Assembly (NCBI GenBank): GCA_016779225.1
Contig: JADHNZ010000019.1
Location: forward strand, 1-52,354
DNA: 52,354 nt
From: Planctomycetota bacterium
Lineage (GTDB): Bacteria > Planctomycetota > UBA1135 > GCA-002686595
Direction of reading: 5' to 3'
Made by a program: the position numbers and the translations under genes. The notes beneath the pieces were generated by a model, which was not told the DNA's origin, made no database searches, and saw only the letters and a program-made list of their open reading frames with translations. Below, piece after piece: positions 21,690-31,541 of this stretch. Each line of letters starts with the position of its first letter. Within the stretch, counting starts at the first letter, position 1.

Positions 21690-23774
21690 ATGACCACCGA
21701 GACCCGGGACCTGCGCGCCGCCTTCGCTGCTGGCGTCCTCGGGCTCGAGGAGGTCCTCGAGCTGTTCGCGCGGGAGGTGGCCTCGTCCCTCGGTCGGCGC
21801 GCGCTGCTCGAGCTCCAGCCACGCTCGCGAGAGGGGGCACGCCAGGCGCTCGCCCGCGTGCGCGCGGCGCACGCTTTGGGGGCGCGCGGGGCCGAGCCCC
21901 CGCTGGCGGGCCTGATCGACCTGGCGCCGGCCTTCGCGCGCGGGCTGCGCGGCTTCGACGAGGAGCAGCTCTCCGCGCTGCGCAGCCTGATCGAGGCGCG
22001 TGGGCGCATCGAGGCCTGGGGCACCGAGCACGGAGAGGAGGCGCGCACGCTCCTCGAGGTCCTGGACGGGGCCCCCGACCTGTCGGGACTCCACGGGCGG
22101 CTGGAGGCGACCCTGGACGGCCGCGGGCGCCTGCGAACCGACGCCTCTCCCCTGCACGAGCGCCTCTCGCGCGAGGTCCAGGACCAGTCGAGTCGCATCG
22201 ACCAGCGCCTCAAGGAGATCCTCGGGCGCGCGGATGTGCGCGCGGTCCTCAGCGACGCCTCGGTGCACAGGCGCCAGGGGCGGCCGGTCCTCGCGGTGAA
22301 GGCCCGGCTGAGCGGGCGCGTGCGCGGGCTCGTGCACGACCGCTCGGCGAGCGGCGAGAGCGTCTTTATCGAGCCGAGCGAGGTGGTGCAGCCGGGGAAC
22401 CGTCTCGCCGAGCTGCGCAGCGACCTGCGCCGCGAGGCCGAGCGGATCATGCTCGAGCTGGCCCGCCGCGTGCTGGACGAGCGCGAGCGGATCGAGGCTC
22501 ACGCGCTGCTCCTGGCCGAGGTGGAGCTCGCGGTGGTGGGGGCGCGGTTCATGGCGCGGCACCAGGCGGTCGTTGCGCTGCAGCCAGGAGACGAGGGCGC
22601 CTCGGCGGGCCTGTCCCTGCGCGCGGCCCGTCACCCGCTCCTGATCCAGCAGGTCGCGGACGGGCGGCTTGCCGAGGTCATCCCCATCGACCTGCGCGTC
22701 GGGGACGACTTCGACCTGCTGCTGATCACGGGTCCGAACACCGGCGGCAAGACCGTGGCCATGAAGACGGCGGGGCTCTTCGCTCTGCTCACGCGCCTGG
22801 GGCTTCCTGTGCCCGCGGCCGAGGGCACCACCGTTCCGCTCTACGAGCGGGTGCTTGCGGACATCGGGGACGAGCAGGAGATTCGCCAGAACCTCTCGAC
22901 CTTCGCGAGCCACCTCGTGCGCATCCAGGAGGCCCTGGAGCAGGCCGACCCGCAGAGCCTCGTGCTGCTGGACGAGCTCGGCGGGGGCACGGACCCGGAG
23001 GAGGGAGCCGCGCTCGGTCTCGCGGTGCTCGAGACGCTCCTCGCGCGCGCTGCCCACACCCTGGTCTCGACTCACATCGGTCGGCTGAAGGAGTTCGCCT
23101 GGAGGCGACCCCGCGCGGAGAACGCCTGCACCGCGTTCGACCTCGAGAGCCTCGCCCCCCTGTACCAGGTGCACCTGGGAACTCCCGGGGAGTCGGGGGC
23201 CCTCGTCATCGCCCGCCGGCTCGGCCTCGACGGGGGGGTCGTCGCCCGCGCCCAGGAGCTCCTGGAGCGGCAGGGGCAGGACCTCGACGACCTGTTCGCG
23301 GATGTCCGCACGGCGCGCATCGAGGCCGAGCGCGTGCGCAAGCGGACCGAGTCGGAGCGCGACCGGGCGCGCGAGGAGGCGAACCGCCTCGCCGGGGAGC
23401 GTGAGCGGCTCGAGCGCAGGAGCGAGCAGGTGGAGGCGGAGGCCCAGAAGGGGCTGGAGGAGCGCGTGCGCGAAGCGGCGCGGGGCCTGGAGCGCGCGCG
23501 CGCGCTGCTGCCCCAGCTGGGCGCGGAGGCGCGGCGCGCCATGGAGGAGGTGCTCGACCGGCTGCAGGCGGACCTCAGCGGCGCCTCCCTCACCGATCGC
23601 AGGAAGACCTTCCTCGCAGGCCTGGGCAAGGGCTCGCTGGTGTATCTGCCGCGCTACCGCAAGCGCGTCCTCGTCCACAAGCTCGACCGCGAGCGTGAGG
23701 AGGTCGTGTGCAAGCTCGGGGCCATGAAGGTGCGGGTGCCCTTCGACGAGGTGACCCCCTACGAGTCCCTCTGA
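21690..23774 (+). CDS. mutS2: MutS2-family ATPase lacking the Smr domain
   Basis: Protein of 694 residues, against about 780 for the B. subtilis protein. MutS2 acts in recombination control and in rescue of collided ribosomes. The N-terminal and lever regions are followed by the ABC-type ATPase with Walker A GPNTGGKTVAMKT near residue 350 and Walker B LVLLDELGGGTDP near 425, then a long coiled coil (about 510-640). A KOW-like segment (GSLVYLPRYRKRVLV to KVRVPFDEV) is directly followed by the stop. The Smr nuclease domain that normally comes next is absent, and the 116 bases downstream do not encode one in any frame that I can see. TAACCT lies exactly six bases before the ATG. Confidence 0.92.
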   Translation: MTTETRDLRAAFAAGVLGLEEVLELFAREVASSLGRRALLELQPRSREGARQALARVRAAHALGARGAEPPLAGLIDLAPAFARGLRGFDEEQLSALRSLIEARGRIEAWGTEHGEEARTLLEVLDGAPDLSGLHGRLEATLDGRGRLRTDASPLHERLSREVQDQSSRIDQRLKEILGRADVRAVLSDASVHRRQGRPVLAVKARLSGRVRGLVHDRSASGESVFIEPSEVVQPGNRLAELRSDLRREAERIMLELARRVLDERERIEAHALLLAEVELAVVGARFMARHQAVVALQPGDEGASAGLSLRAARHPLLIQQVADGRLAEVIPIDLRVGDDFDLLLITGPNTGGKTVAMKTAGLFALLTRLGLPVPAAEGTTVPLYERVLADIGDEQEIRQNLSTFASHLVRIQEALEQADPQSLVLLDELGGGTDPEEGAALGLAVLETLLARAAHTLVSTHIGRLKEFAWRRPRAENACTAFDLESLAPLYQVHLGTPGESGALVIARRLGLDGGVVARAQELLERQGQDLDDLFADVRTARIEAERVRKRTESERDRAREEANRLAGERERLERRSEQVEAEAQKGLEERVREAARGLERARALLPQLGAEARRAMEEVLDRLQADLSGASLTDRRKTFLAGLGKGSLVYLPRYRKRVLVHKLDREREEVVCKLGAMKVRVPFDEVTPYESL

Positions 23775-23823
23775 CCGGCGCCCCTCCGGGCCCTCCAGCC
23801 CGTGCGGGTCCTGCGGGCGGAAC

Positions 23824-23848
23824 GCGCGTGAGGATTCCCTTCACGCGC
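23824..23848. promoter_or_regulatory. 8-bp inverted repeat between mutS2 and the response regulator gene
   Basis: GCGCGTGA (23824-23831) and TCACGCGC (23841-23848) form a perfect stem with a 9-base loop. It lies directly before a possible promoter for the next gene (TTGAAC 23850-23855, 16 bp, TAGTCT 23872-23877). It could be the mutS2 terminator or an operator. Confidence 0.4.
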
Positions 23849-23890
23849 CTTGAACGGTGCATCAAGCGGAGTAGTCTTGGCCTATCCGTC

Positions 23891-24547
23891 ATGACGAGCT
23901 CCGATCCGAACGCGCACGACCCTCTCGAGGCCCTTCCCGTGCCCCAGGCCGCGTCCGCCGGGGCCGGTCCGGCCGACATCCTGGTCCTGGACAACGACGA
24001 GCGGATCGTCGAGCTGGTCTCCTGGTTTCTTGGCAAGCGGGGCTTCGGCGTCCGCCGCGCGCACAGCTTCGCGGAGGCCCGCGTGGCCCTCGCGGACGGG
24101 CTGCCCGACCTCATGCTGTCGGACCTCGATCTGGGCGCCGAATCGGCCCTTGACGAGCTGCCCGTCCTCGCGGAGCAGGGGATGCTGCCCCCGACCCTCG
24201 TGGTCTCGGGCTACCTGGATCAGGACTCCACCGAGCGCCTCCTGGCGGTCCCCGGGGTCCTGGGCACCCTGCCGAAGCCCTTCGACTTCGAGCTCCTGGA
24301 GGCGCGCGTGCTGGAGTGCCTGGCCGCCCGTCCGGCCCCCGTCGAGGTCGCGCCGGCCGCGTCCGAGGCGGCGGAGCACGCCCAGGTCGAGCGCTTGAGC
24401 GAGGGCTGGGTCGAGATCCGGCCCGCCCGGCCGGCTGCCAGTGAGGCTCCGGTCTCCGACGCTCCGGCCCCCCCTGAGGGCGCCGGACCCGAGAGTGCCG
24501 GCGGCGCGGGCCGCCCGGCTCCCGAGATGATGCGCTTGCACGGCTGA
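23891..24547 (+). CDS. response-regulator receiver protein without output domain
   Basis: Protein of 218 residues. A receiver domain covers about residues 28-140: phosphoacceptor Asp 78 in LMLSDLDLG, the Ser of VVSGY at 106, and the conserved Lys 129 in LPKPF. The acidic pair near the N terminus reads DND (34-36), so the second of the usual two Asp residues is Asn, which may alter metal binding. About 75 residues of Ala/Pro/Glu-rich sequence follow with no DNA-binding or enzyme domain. No histidine kinase is nearby, so its partner and target are unknown. Confidence 0.8.
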   Translation: MTSSDPNAHDPLEALPVPQAASAGAGPADILVLDNDERIVELVSWFLGKRGFGVRRAHSFAEARVALADGLPDLMLSDLDLGAESALDELPVLAEQGMLPPTLVVSGYLDQDSTERLLAVPGVLGTLPKPFDFELLEARVLECLAARPAPVEVAPAASEAAEHAQVERLSEGWVEIRPARPAASEAPVSDAPAPPEGAGPESAGGAGRPAPEMMRLHG

Positions 24548-24582
24548 GGCCCCCGTCTGAGCCCCCGCCTGGGGCCCCGTCT

Positions 24583-24647
24583 GAGCCCCGCGCCTGAGCC
24601 CCGCGCCTGAGCCCCGCGCCTGAGCCCCGCGCCTGAGCCCCGTCAGG
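24583..24647. repeat. 13-bp tandem repeat, four full copies
   Basis: GAGCCCCGCGCCT starts at 24583, 24596, 24609 and 24622, with a diverged fifth at 24635. Looser versions of the unit (GAGCCCCCGCCT) precede it from about 24559. The array lies between the receiver gene and aroC. Confidence 0.9.
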
Positions 24648-24692
24648 GGCCCGCGGCGGTGTCTCGCGAGGGGTGGGATCCGCCTCCGCCTC

Positions 24693-24721
24693 TTGGCTCG
24701 ACCCGCGGGCGGGGCTAGCCT
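24693..24721 (+). promoter_or_regulatory. promoter of aroC, leaderless arrangement
   Basis: TTGGCT (24693-24698), 17-bp spacer, TAGCCT (24716-24721), then exactly six bases to the GTG start at 24728. Transcription would start at the start codon itself. No ribosome-binding site is present, which agrees with a leaderless message. Confidence 0.55.
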
Positions 24722-24727
24722 CCCTGC

Positions 24728-25885
24728 GTGGCGCGCTTCTCTTGGATCACCTCGGGCGAGTCCCACGGCCCGTCGATGGCGGCCGTCCTGGAGGGCCTGC
24801 CGGCGGGGCTGCCTCTGGATCTCTCCGCGGTCGACGCAGACCTCGCCCGCCGGCAGCTGGGCTACGGCCGCGGCGGCCGCATGAAGATCGAGCGGGACCA
24901 GGTCGAGGTCCTCAGCGGCCTGAAGGGGGGGGTGACCCTGGGCTCGCCCCTCACTCTCCTGGTGCGCAACCGTGACGCGGTGATCGAGCGCCTGCCGCAG
25001 GTGGCCGCGCCCCGGCCCGGGCACGCGGACCTGGCGGGCTGTATGAAGTACGGCCACCGGGACGGGCGTGCGGTCCTCGAGCGCGCGAGCGCGCGGGAGA
25101 CCGCTCCCCGGGTCGCCGCCGGAGCCGTGGCCCGCCAGCTGCTCAGCGCCTTCGGCATCGAGGTCTTCGCCTTCGTCCTCGAGGTGGGGGGGGTTCCTGA
25201 GGTCCCTCCGGACGGTGAGTCCCTGTGGCGCGCCGCAGGGGAGCGGCGGCACGAGATCCGGGCGGGCAGCGCGTTCCACGGCCTCGACCCGGCCCTCGAG
25301 GGGGCCTGGGTGGCCGCCGTGGACGGCGCGCGGGCCGCCCAGGACAGCCTTGGGGGGGTCTTCGAGGTCCGCGTGACCGGCCTGCCGCCCGGGCTGGGCT
25401 CGTACCAGTCGCCTCCCGACCGCCTGACGGCTCGTCTGGGCGCGGCCCTCTTCTCCATCCCCGCCATCAAGGGGGTCGAGGTCGGCCTCGGGTTCGAGGC
25501 GGGGCGGCGGCCCGGCTCCCGGGTCCACGACGCCATCCTGCCCGCGGACGCGGGGGCCCCGACCCGCTTCCGCCGGGGGTCGAACCGCGCTGGAGGCCTC
25601 GAGGGCGGGCTCACCACGGGGGAGGACCTGGTCCTGCGGGCGGCGATGAAGCCCATCCCGAGCCTGCGCCAGGGAATGCCCAGCGTGGACATGGAGACGG
25701 GCGAGCCTCGGGATGCCACCTACCAGCGCTCCGATGTCACCAGCGTGCCGGCGGCGAGCGTCGTGGCGGAGGCTGTCGTGGCCCTGGCGCTGGCCGAGGC
25801 CTTCCTCGAGAAGTACGGCGGGGACTCGATGGAGCAGGTCGAGGCGGCCTTCGAGCACCACCGCGGGCAGCTGCGGGCCCTCTAG
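24728..25885 (+). CDS. aroC: chorismate synthase
   Basis: Protein of 385 residues. AroC makes chorismate from EPSP using reduced FMN, the last common step of aromatic amino acid synthesis. Family signatures are present: GESHGP near residue 9, YGRGGRMKIE, GHADL, RASARETAPRVAAGAVAR, FRRGSNRAGGLEGGLTTGED and SDVTSVPAASVV. The GTG start gives MARFSWITSGESHGP, matching the family N terminus. No other aro gene is adjacent. The 180 bases after the stop hold only the promoter of the tRNA-tuf operon. Confidence 0.96.
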   Translation: MARFSWITSGESHGPSMAAVLEGLPAGLPLDLSAVDADLARRQLGYGRGGRMKIERDQVEVLSGLKGGVTLGSPLTLLVRNRDAVIERLPQVAAPRPGHADLAGCMKYGHRDGRAVLERASARETAPRVAAGAVARQLLSAFGIEVFAFVLEVGGVPEVPPDGESLWRAAGERRHEIRAGSAFHGLDPALEGAWVAAVDGARAAQDSLGGVFEVRVTGLPPGLGSYQSPPDRLTARLGAALFSIPAIKGVEVGLGFEAGRRPGSRVHDAILPADAGAPTRFRRGSNRAGGLEGGLTTGEDLVLRAAMKPIPSLRQGMPSVDMETGEPRDATYQRSDVTSVPAASVVAEAVVALALAEAFLEKYGGDSMEQVEAAFEHHRGQLRAL

Positions 25886-25954
25886 GAGGGGGGGCGCCGG
25901 GCGGCGTCGCGCCTGAGCGGCGGCCCTCCCCCGAAAAAGATCCCCGGCACGCCC

Positions 25955-25982
25955 TTGACGGACGGGGGCGCGACCCTATCCT
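25955..25982 (+). promoter_or_regulatory. strong promoter of the tRNA-tuf operon
   Basis: TTGACG (25955-25960), 16-bp GC-rich spacer, TATCCT (25977-25982). It has nearly the same form as the rpsL promoter. Transcription would start near 25989 and read tRNA-Thr about 77 bases later. Confidence 0.75.
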
Positions 25983-26065
25983 GTCCGCTCCTCATCCGGG
26001 ACCAGGGTCCTGGAGGTCCTCCAATGACCTCCGCGTCCCCCCGGGTCTGGAAGGCCCTGCTGCAC

Positions 26066-26141
26066 GCCAGCGTGGCTCAATTGGCAGAGCAGCTGATTTG
26101 TAATCAGCAGGTTGCGGGTTCGAGTCCCGCCGCTGGCTCCA
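26066..26141 (+). tRNA. tRNA-Thr (anticodon TGT)
   Basis: Full cloverleaf. The acceptor GCCAGCG pairs with CGCTGGC, the anticodon stem GCTGA/TCAGC holds loop TTTGTAA (anticodon TGT, reads ACA), and the T arm is GCGGGTTCGAGTCCCGC. Discriminator T, and CCA is encoded (26139-26141). First of four tRNAs; it occupies the place of thrU in E. coli. Confidence 0.96.
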
Positions 26142-26223
26142 GCGGCGCCTCCCCCGGGGCCCGCTGATGCGGCTCGCCGCACGCTCACTGGAAACACGAA
26201 CCGATCACGAGGAGGACACGGGA

Positions 26224-26277
26224 GCACCGTGACCCCCGAGGCTCGACCGCCGTGACCCGACCAGGGTCACGGGGTGC
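26224..26277 (+). ncRNA. mutually exclusive hairpins in the Thr-Tyr tRNA spacer
   Basis: CCGTGACCC at 26250-26258 pairs perfectly with GGGTCACGG at 26264-26272 (5-base loop). An upstream copy, GCACCGTGACCC at 26224-26235, can pair with the same right arm and its extension GGGTGC. The two foldings exclude each other. It may guide tRNA processing or act as an attenuator. The rest of the 220-base spacer shows nothing that I can name. Confidence 0.4.
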
Positions 26278-26362
26278 CGGTCCCCATGCGGGACTGTGGC
26301 ACGCGGGGCTCTCGAGGGGTTGAACCGTGCGCCAGCACCGGTCCCCCGATCCGGATCCACAC

Positions 26363-26447
<85 letters not shown>

Positions 26448-26697
26448 CCCCCCTCCGGGCTTCGCGCCCGCAGAGCGGGTGGCCCGTCTCGCTGAGCCGA
26501 GGTGTGTGGGTGGGGGAGAGCCGCTCCGCGCTGCCGAACCCGTTCCGGTCGAGGTTCCGATCCGGTCCTGATGCGCGGCGTGCGCCTCCAAGGCGCCTGC
26601 CCTGCCCGCTCCAAGCACGCGGCTCCAGTCGGGGGCCCCAAGAGGGTGCCGCCCGTGAGGGGCGCCCGGCGTGCTCCGGCCCATGGGTCCACCGAGG

Positions 26698-26771
26698 GCG
26701 GGTGTAGTTCAATGGTAGAACGGCAGCCTTCCAAGCTGCACACGAGGGTTCGATTCCCTTCACCCGCTCCA
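26698..26771 (+). tRNA. tRNA-Gly (anticodon TCC)
   Basis: Acceptor GCGGGTG/CACCCGC, D arm TAGTTCAATGGTAGAAC, anticodon stem GCAGC/GCTGC with loop CTTCCAA (anticodon TCC, reads GGA), T arm AGGGTTCGATTCCCT. Discriminator T, CCA encoded. It stands in the place of glyT. Confidence 0.96.
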
Positions 26772-26899
26772 CCCAGCCCTGCCCCGAATCCTCTGGACGC
26801 GCTCGCTCTCCCTCATGCGGGGGGGCTCGGCAGCCGCGACCAGCCTCGTGATCGCCGCAAAGGCCTTGGATGTGCGCTCTGCGCGCGCCCCTGGCCCGA

Positions 26900-26974
<75 letters not shown>

Positions 26975-27005
26975 TCTTCGTTCACTTCAAACCCCAATCA
27001 CCGCA

Positions 27006-27138
27006 CCCCGCCCCAAGGCGGGGGACGGTCGTCGGTCCCGCTCGCGGGGTCGGCAGGCTCCGCGCAAGCGGGGTCACCCCTCGGCTCGACTCCCGGGCCA
27101 TCCATCCCCCAACCACCCAGCAAACAGGGCTTCGGCCC
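27006..27138 (+). promoter_or_regulatory. structured leader of tuf
   Basis: Three hairpins lie between the last tRNA and tuf: CCCCGCC/GGCGGGG (27006-27023, loop CCAA), CCCGC/GCGGG (27037-27048), and GGGC-TTCG-GCCC (27127-27138), the last with the very stable UUCG loop. The UUCG hairpin ends 21 bases before the ATG, just upstream of the GAGGA-type ribosome-binding site. It may define a processed 5' end. Confidence 0.45.
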
Positions 27139-27159
27139 GGAAAGACAGAGGATCCTGCA

Positions 27160-28371
<1,212 letters not shown>

Positions 28372-28514
28372 CGCCTCGCGGTGGCGGCGCGCCCCCGGAG
28401 CGCGCGCTGCCTCAACCGCCTCGGCTCGGGCCGGTGGGGGAGTGACCCTCCCTCGCCGGCCAGCAGCCTCCCCTCTGCTCCGCACCCCCGAACACCAAGC
28501 CCCGCGGCGCGCCC

Positions 28515-28673
28515 ATGAAGGTCAAGGAACGCTACGTCTTCCTCGAGTGCACCATCTGCAAGAACAGGAACTACACGACGCACAAGCGTCTGAAGGCTGC
28601 CTACAAGCTCGAGAAGAAGAAGTACTGCCGGTTCTGCCGGGAGCACACCGTCCACAAGGAGAAGAAGCTCTGA
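28515..28673 (+). CDS. rpmG: 50S ribosomal protein L33
   Basis: Protein of 52 residues, normal length. The zinc ribbon is intact with Cys 12, 15, 38 and 41 (CTIC and CRFC), so this is the zinc-binding form. It reads [17 protein letters not shown] at the start. Its place between tuf and secE is the common bacterial order. The 143 bases after tuf hold only GC-rich sequence with weak stems. Confidence 0.95.
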   Translation: MKVKERYVFLECTICKNRNYTTHKRLKAAYKLEKKKYCRFCREHTVHKEKKL

Positions 28674-28677
28674 CCCC

Positions 28678-28714
28678 TGGGGCCTGCGCCCCAAGTCCTG
28701 CGGCCCACGGGCCG
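28678..28714 (+). terminator. two small hairpins between rpmG and secE
   Basis: TGGGGC-CTGC-GCCCCA (28678-28693) and CGGCCC-AC-GGGCCG (28701-28714) follow the rpmG stop within 45 bases. There is no T-run. They may be partial terminators or processing signals separating the tuf-rpmG message from secE-nusG. Confidence 0.4.
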
Positions 28715-28780
28715 CTCAAGAGCTCCTGACCCCCTTCCCCGTCCCACCTCGTCCCCACCCCCGACCCGGAGAGCACACCC

Positions 28781-29206
28781 ATGGCCTACAAAGCAGACCA
28801 GGGCCGCATGGCGCGCATGACCGTCTTCTGGACGGTTGCCATCCTCGTGTTCTACGGCTGCACCTCGCTCCACGAGACGCTGCAGACCTTCGACTCGCTG
28901 GCGGCCCCCCTCGGCGGGCTCGAGCGCGTCCCGGTGCTCGGGGTAGTGCCGAACGCGGCCCTGCTGATCAGCACCCTCGTCCTCGGACTCGGCCTCTTCC
29001 TGCTGCACCGTTGGGAGCAGACCCCGAAGAACGCGGAGCTCCTGATCGAGACCGAGCAGGAGCTCCGCAAGGTCACCTGGCCCACGGTCGACGAGGCCAT
29101 GGACAGCTCCCTGGTGGTCATGGCCACCGTCGTGTTCTTGATGGCCTTCCTCGCCGGTGCCGATTGGTTCCTTGGCGAGGTCGCCCGTCGCATCCTCATC
29201 GGCTGA
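28781..29206 (+). CDS. secE: preprotein translocase subunit SecE, three-helix form
   Basis: Protein of 141 residues. SecE clamps the SecY channel. Three membrane segments are visible: about 13-33 (MTVFWTVAILVFYG), 55-78 (VVPNAALLISTLVLGLGLF) and 110-133 (SLVVMATVVFLMAFLAG). The conserved amphipathic SecE motif precedes the last one (ELRKVTWPTVDEAMDSS). Many bacteria have only the last helix; the three-helix form resembles the E. coli protein. It is followed by nusG after 16 bases, the standard pair. Confidence 0.93.
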   Translation: MAYKADQGRMARMTVFWTVAILVFYGCTSLHETLQTFDSLAAPLGGLERVPVLGVVPNAALLISTLVLGLGLFLLHRWEQTPKNAELLIETEQELRKVTWPTVDEAMDSSLVVMATVVFLMAFLAGADWFLGEVARRILIG

Positions 29207-29222
29207 TCCAAGAGAGCGACCC

Positions 29223-29774
29223 ATGGCCTTCAAGTGGTACTTCCTGCGCTGCCAGTCCGGGCGGGAGAAGCGCATCCGCGACAACGCGATCCAGCGCCTC
29301 AAGGTCGCTGGCGTCGACGAGGTCGTGCCCCAGGTCCTGGTTCCCTACGAGCTCGTCACCGACATGAAGGGTGGCAAGAAGCGCACCGTCGAGAAGAAGC
29401 TGTATCCCGGCTACCTCATGGTGCAGGCCGACCTGGCCGAGGCTGATGACCCCAAGGTCATCCAGGCGCGCAACACGCTCCGGGGGGTCGACGGACTGCG
29501 CGACTTCCTGGGTAGCCGTGGCGAGCCCACGTCCATCTCCGAGGCCGAAGTGACCGCGATCCTGTCGCGGATGCAGGACTCGGAGTCGCGCCCCCAGGTC
29601 ACGATCGGCCTGAACCGAGGGGACATGGTGAAGATCAACACTGGGCCCTTCGATGGCTTCGATGGAGCTGTCGAGGAGGTCAACGCCGAGAAGGGCACCG
29701 TGCGCGTCGTGGTGACCATCTTCGGTCGACCGACGCCCGTGGACCTCAAGTACTGGGAAGTGGAGGCCGTCTGA
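29223..29774 (+). CDS. nusG: transcription antitermination factor NusG
   Basis: Protein of 183 residues, normal length. NusG binds RNA polymerase and links it to Rho or to the ribosome. The NGN domain is at about 1-120 ([18 protein letters not shown], then [10 protein letters not shown]), and the KOW domain is at the end ([21 protein letters not shown]). The start at 29223 follows a short purine-rich site (AGAGAG). The stop is one base before the rplK start. Confidence 0.97.
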   Translation: MAFKWYFLRCQSGREKRIRDNAIQRLKVAGVDEVVPQVLVPYELVTDMKGGKKRTVEKKLYPGYLMVQADLAEADDPKVIQARNTLRGVDGLRDFLGSRGEPTSISEAEVTAILSRMQDSESRPQVTIGLNRGDMVKINTGPFDGFDGAVEEVNAEKGTVRVVVTIFGRPTPVDLKYWEVEAV

Positions 29775-29775
29775 G

Positions 29776-30201
29776 ATGGCGAAAGAAGTCACCGGCAAGA
29801 TCAAGCTGCAGTGCCCTGCTGGGCAAGCGACCCCGGCGCCGCCCGTGGGCCCCGCCCTGGGTTCGCACGGCGTGAACATCGCGGAGTTCGTCAAGCGCTT
29901 CAACGATGCCACGCGCGACCAGATGGGGATGATCATCCCCGTCGAGATCAGCGTCTACAAGGACCGCACCTTCGACTTCATCCTGAAGTCGCCCCCGGCT
30001 GCGGTCCTCCTCAAGAAGGCTGCTGGCATCGAGAAGGGGGCCGGCGAGGTCGGCACCCAGGTGGCCGGCAAGGTCTCCCGCGCTCAGGTGGAGGAGATCG
30101 CCAACATCAAGATGAAGGACCTCAACGCTCGGGACCTCGAGCACGCCTGCCGCATCATCGAGGGCACGGCGCGCTCCTCGGGAATCGAGGTGGAGGGCTG
30201 A
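29776..30201 (+). CDS. rplK: 50S ribosomal protein L11
   Basis: Protein of 141 residues, normal length. L11 forms the GTPase-associated stalk base and is the thiostrepton site. The N-terminal segment [26 protein letters not shown] contains the Pro-rich turn contacted by thiostrepton, split here by normal residues only. The C-terminal rRNA-binding domain is present. It lies one base from nusG and one base from rplA. Confidence 0.98.
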   Translation: MAKEVTGKIKLQCPAGQATPAPPVGPALGSHGVNIAEFVKRFNDATRDQMGMIIPVEISVYKDRTFDFILKSPPAAVLLKKAAGIEKGAGEVGTQVAGKVSRAQVEEIANIKMKDLNARDLEHACRIIEGTARSSGIEVEG

Positions 30202-30202
30202 T

Positions 30203-30889
30203 ATGCAGAAGCGCAGCAAGCGATACGCCCAGGCCGCCACCATGGTGGAGCGCGGCCGCGACTACTCGGCAGAGGAGGCCTTCTCCCTGCTGAAGAGCCT
30301 GCCCGGTCCGAAGTTCGACGAGACCGTCGAGGTCGCCGTCCGCCTCGGCATCGACCCCCGCAAGTCGGACCAGCTGGTCCGCGGCGCGGTCTCGCTGCCC
30401 AAGGGCCTCGGCAAGACCGTGAAGGTCGTCGTGTTCGCCGAGGGTGACAAGGCCGAGGCCGCCAAGGCCGCCGGCGCCGACGAGGTCGGCTCCGACGAGC
30501 TGGCGACCAAGATCGAGGGGGGCTGGATGGACTTCGATGTCGTCATCGCCAGCCCCGACATGATGAAGCATGTCGGTCGTCTTGGTCGCGTCCTGGGTCC
30601 CCAGGGCAAGATGCCCTCGCCCAAGTCCGGCACGGTCACGCCCGATGTGGCCAAGGCCGTCACGGACTTCAAGGCGGGTAAGGTCGAGTTCCGGACCGAC
30701 GCCGGAGGCAATGTGCACGCCCCCCTGGGCAAGCGCTCCTTCGCCACCGAGGACCTCGTCGCCAACCTCACCGCGTTCATGGACCACCTCGCGGGCATGC
30801 GCCCCTCGGCGGTCAAGGGCGTGTTCGTTCGCAAGGTCAGCGTCTCGACCTCCATGGGTCCGGGCGCACAGATCACCTACGGAGGCTGA
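30203..30889 (+). CDS. rplA: 50S ribosomal protein L1
   Basis: Protein of 228 residues, normal length. L1 forms the mobile stalk near the E site and in E. coli represses its own operon. Family blocks: [51 protein letters not shown] and [17 protein letters not shown]. Only two bases separate it from rplJ. Confidence 0.98.
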   Translation: MQKRSKRYAQAATMVERGRDYSAEEAFSLLKSLPGPKFDETVEVAVRLGIDPRKSDQLVRGAVSLPKGLGKTVKVVVFAEGDKAEAAKAAGADEVGSDELATKIEGGWMDFDVVIASPDMMKHVGRLGRVLGPQGKMPSPKSGTVTPDVAKAVTDFKAGKVEFRTDAGGNVHAPLGKRSFATEDLVANLTAFMDHLAGMRPSAVKGVFVRKVSVSTSMGPGAQITYGG

Positions 30890-30891
30890 TC

Positions 30892-31431
30892 ATGCCGAAC
30901 ATCATCAACCGCATGGTGACCGCCGAGCTGGCGGACCTCCTCGGGGACGCCGAGGGCCTGCTGTTCATCAACTTCAGCAGCCTGACCATGGCCCAGAACG
31001 AGGCCATCCGAGTTTCCCTGGCCGAGCGCGGCGTCAGCGTCCGCATGGTCCGCAACACCCTGGTTCGCCGCCTCCTCGCCGAGCAGGGCGTTGAGTTGGA
31101 CGGGGACGCGTTCAAGGGCAACACCGGGATGGTGGCTGCCGGGACCGAGGGCCTCATCGCGGCCGCCAAGGTCCTGAGCGACAAGGACTTCAAGGCGCTG
31201 CGTGCCGACGGGAAGCTCGGTCTCAAGGCCGCCTACTTCGAGGGGCAGGTGATGGGGGCGGCCGAGGCCGCGGCCCTCGCCGATCTCCCCGATCGCGACA
31301 CCGTCAACGCCATGCTGCTCGGGGTCATCTCTGGTCCCGCGCGCGGCCTGGCCACGATCCTCAACGCTGTCCCCTCCTCCGTCGCCCGGGTCATCCAGGC
31401 CAAGGCGGACAAGGAGGGCGGCGCCGAGTGA
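30892..31431 (+). CDS. rplJ: 50S ribosomal protein L10
   Basis: Protein of 179 residues. L10 anchors the L7/L12 dimers of the stalk. The rRNA-binding N-terminal domain (about 1-130) includes the [13 protein letters not shown] segment. The C-terminal helix binding L12 is present ([20 protein letters not shown]). A strong CGGAGG site before the ATG lies inside the end of rplA. There is no room for the L10-binding leader that E. coli has between rplA and rplJ. Confidence 0.97.
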   Translation: MPNIINRMVTAELADLLGDAEGLLFINFSSLTMAQNEAIRVSLAERGVSVRMVRNTLVRRLLAEQGVELDGDAFKGNTGMVAAGTEGLIAAAKVLSDKDFKALRADGKLGLKAAYFEGQVMGAAEAAALADLPDRDTVNAMLLGVISGPARGLATILNAVPSSVARVIQAKADKEGGAE

Positions 31432-31541
31432 GCCGTCCACGGCTGGGCTCTGCTCGGTCGTTCCCCCTTCGATCACCGGCGGACAGGCCGCCGGACTTCC
31501 ACCAAGCACACCAACACCCCTCCACCAGGAGACCCATAGCC

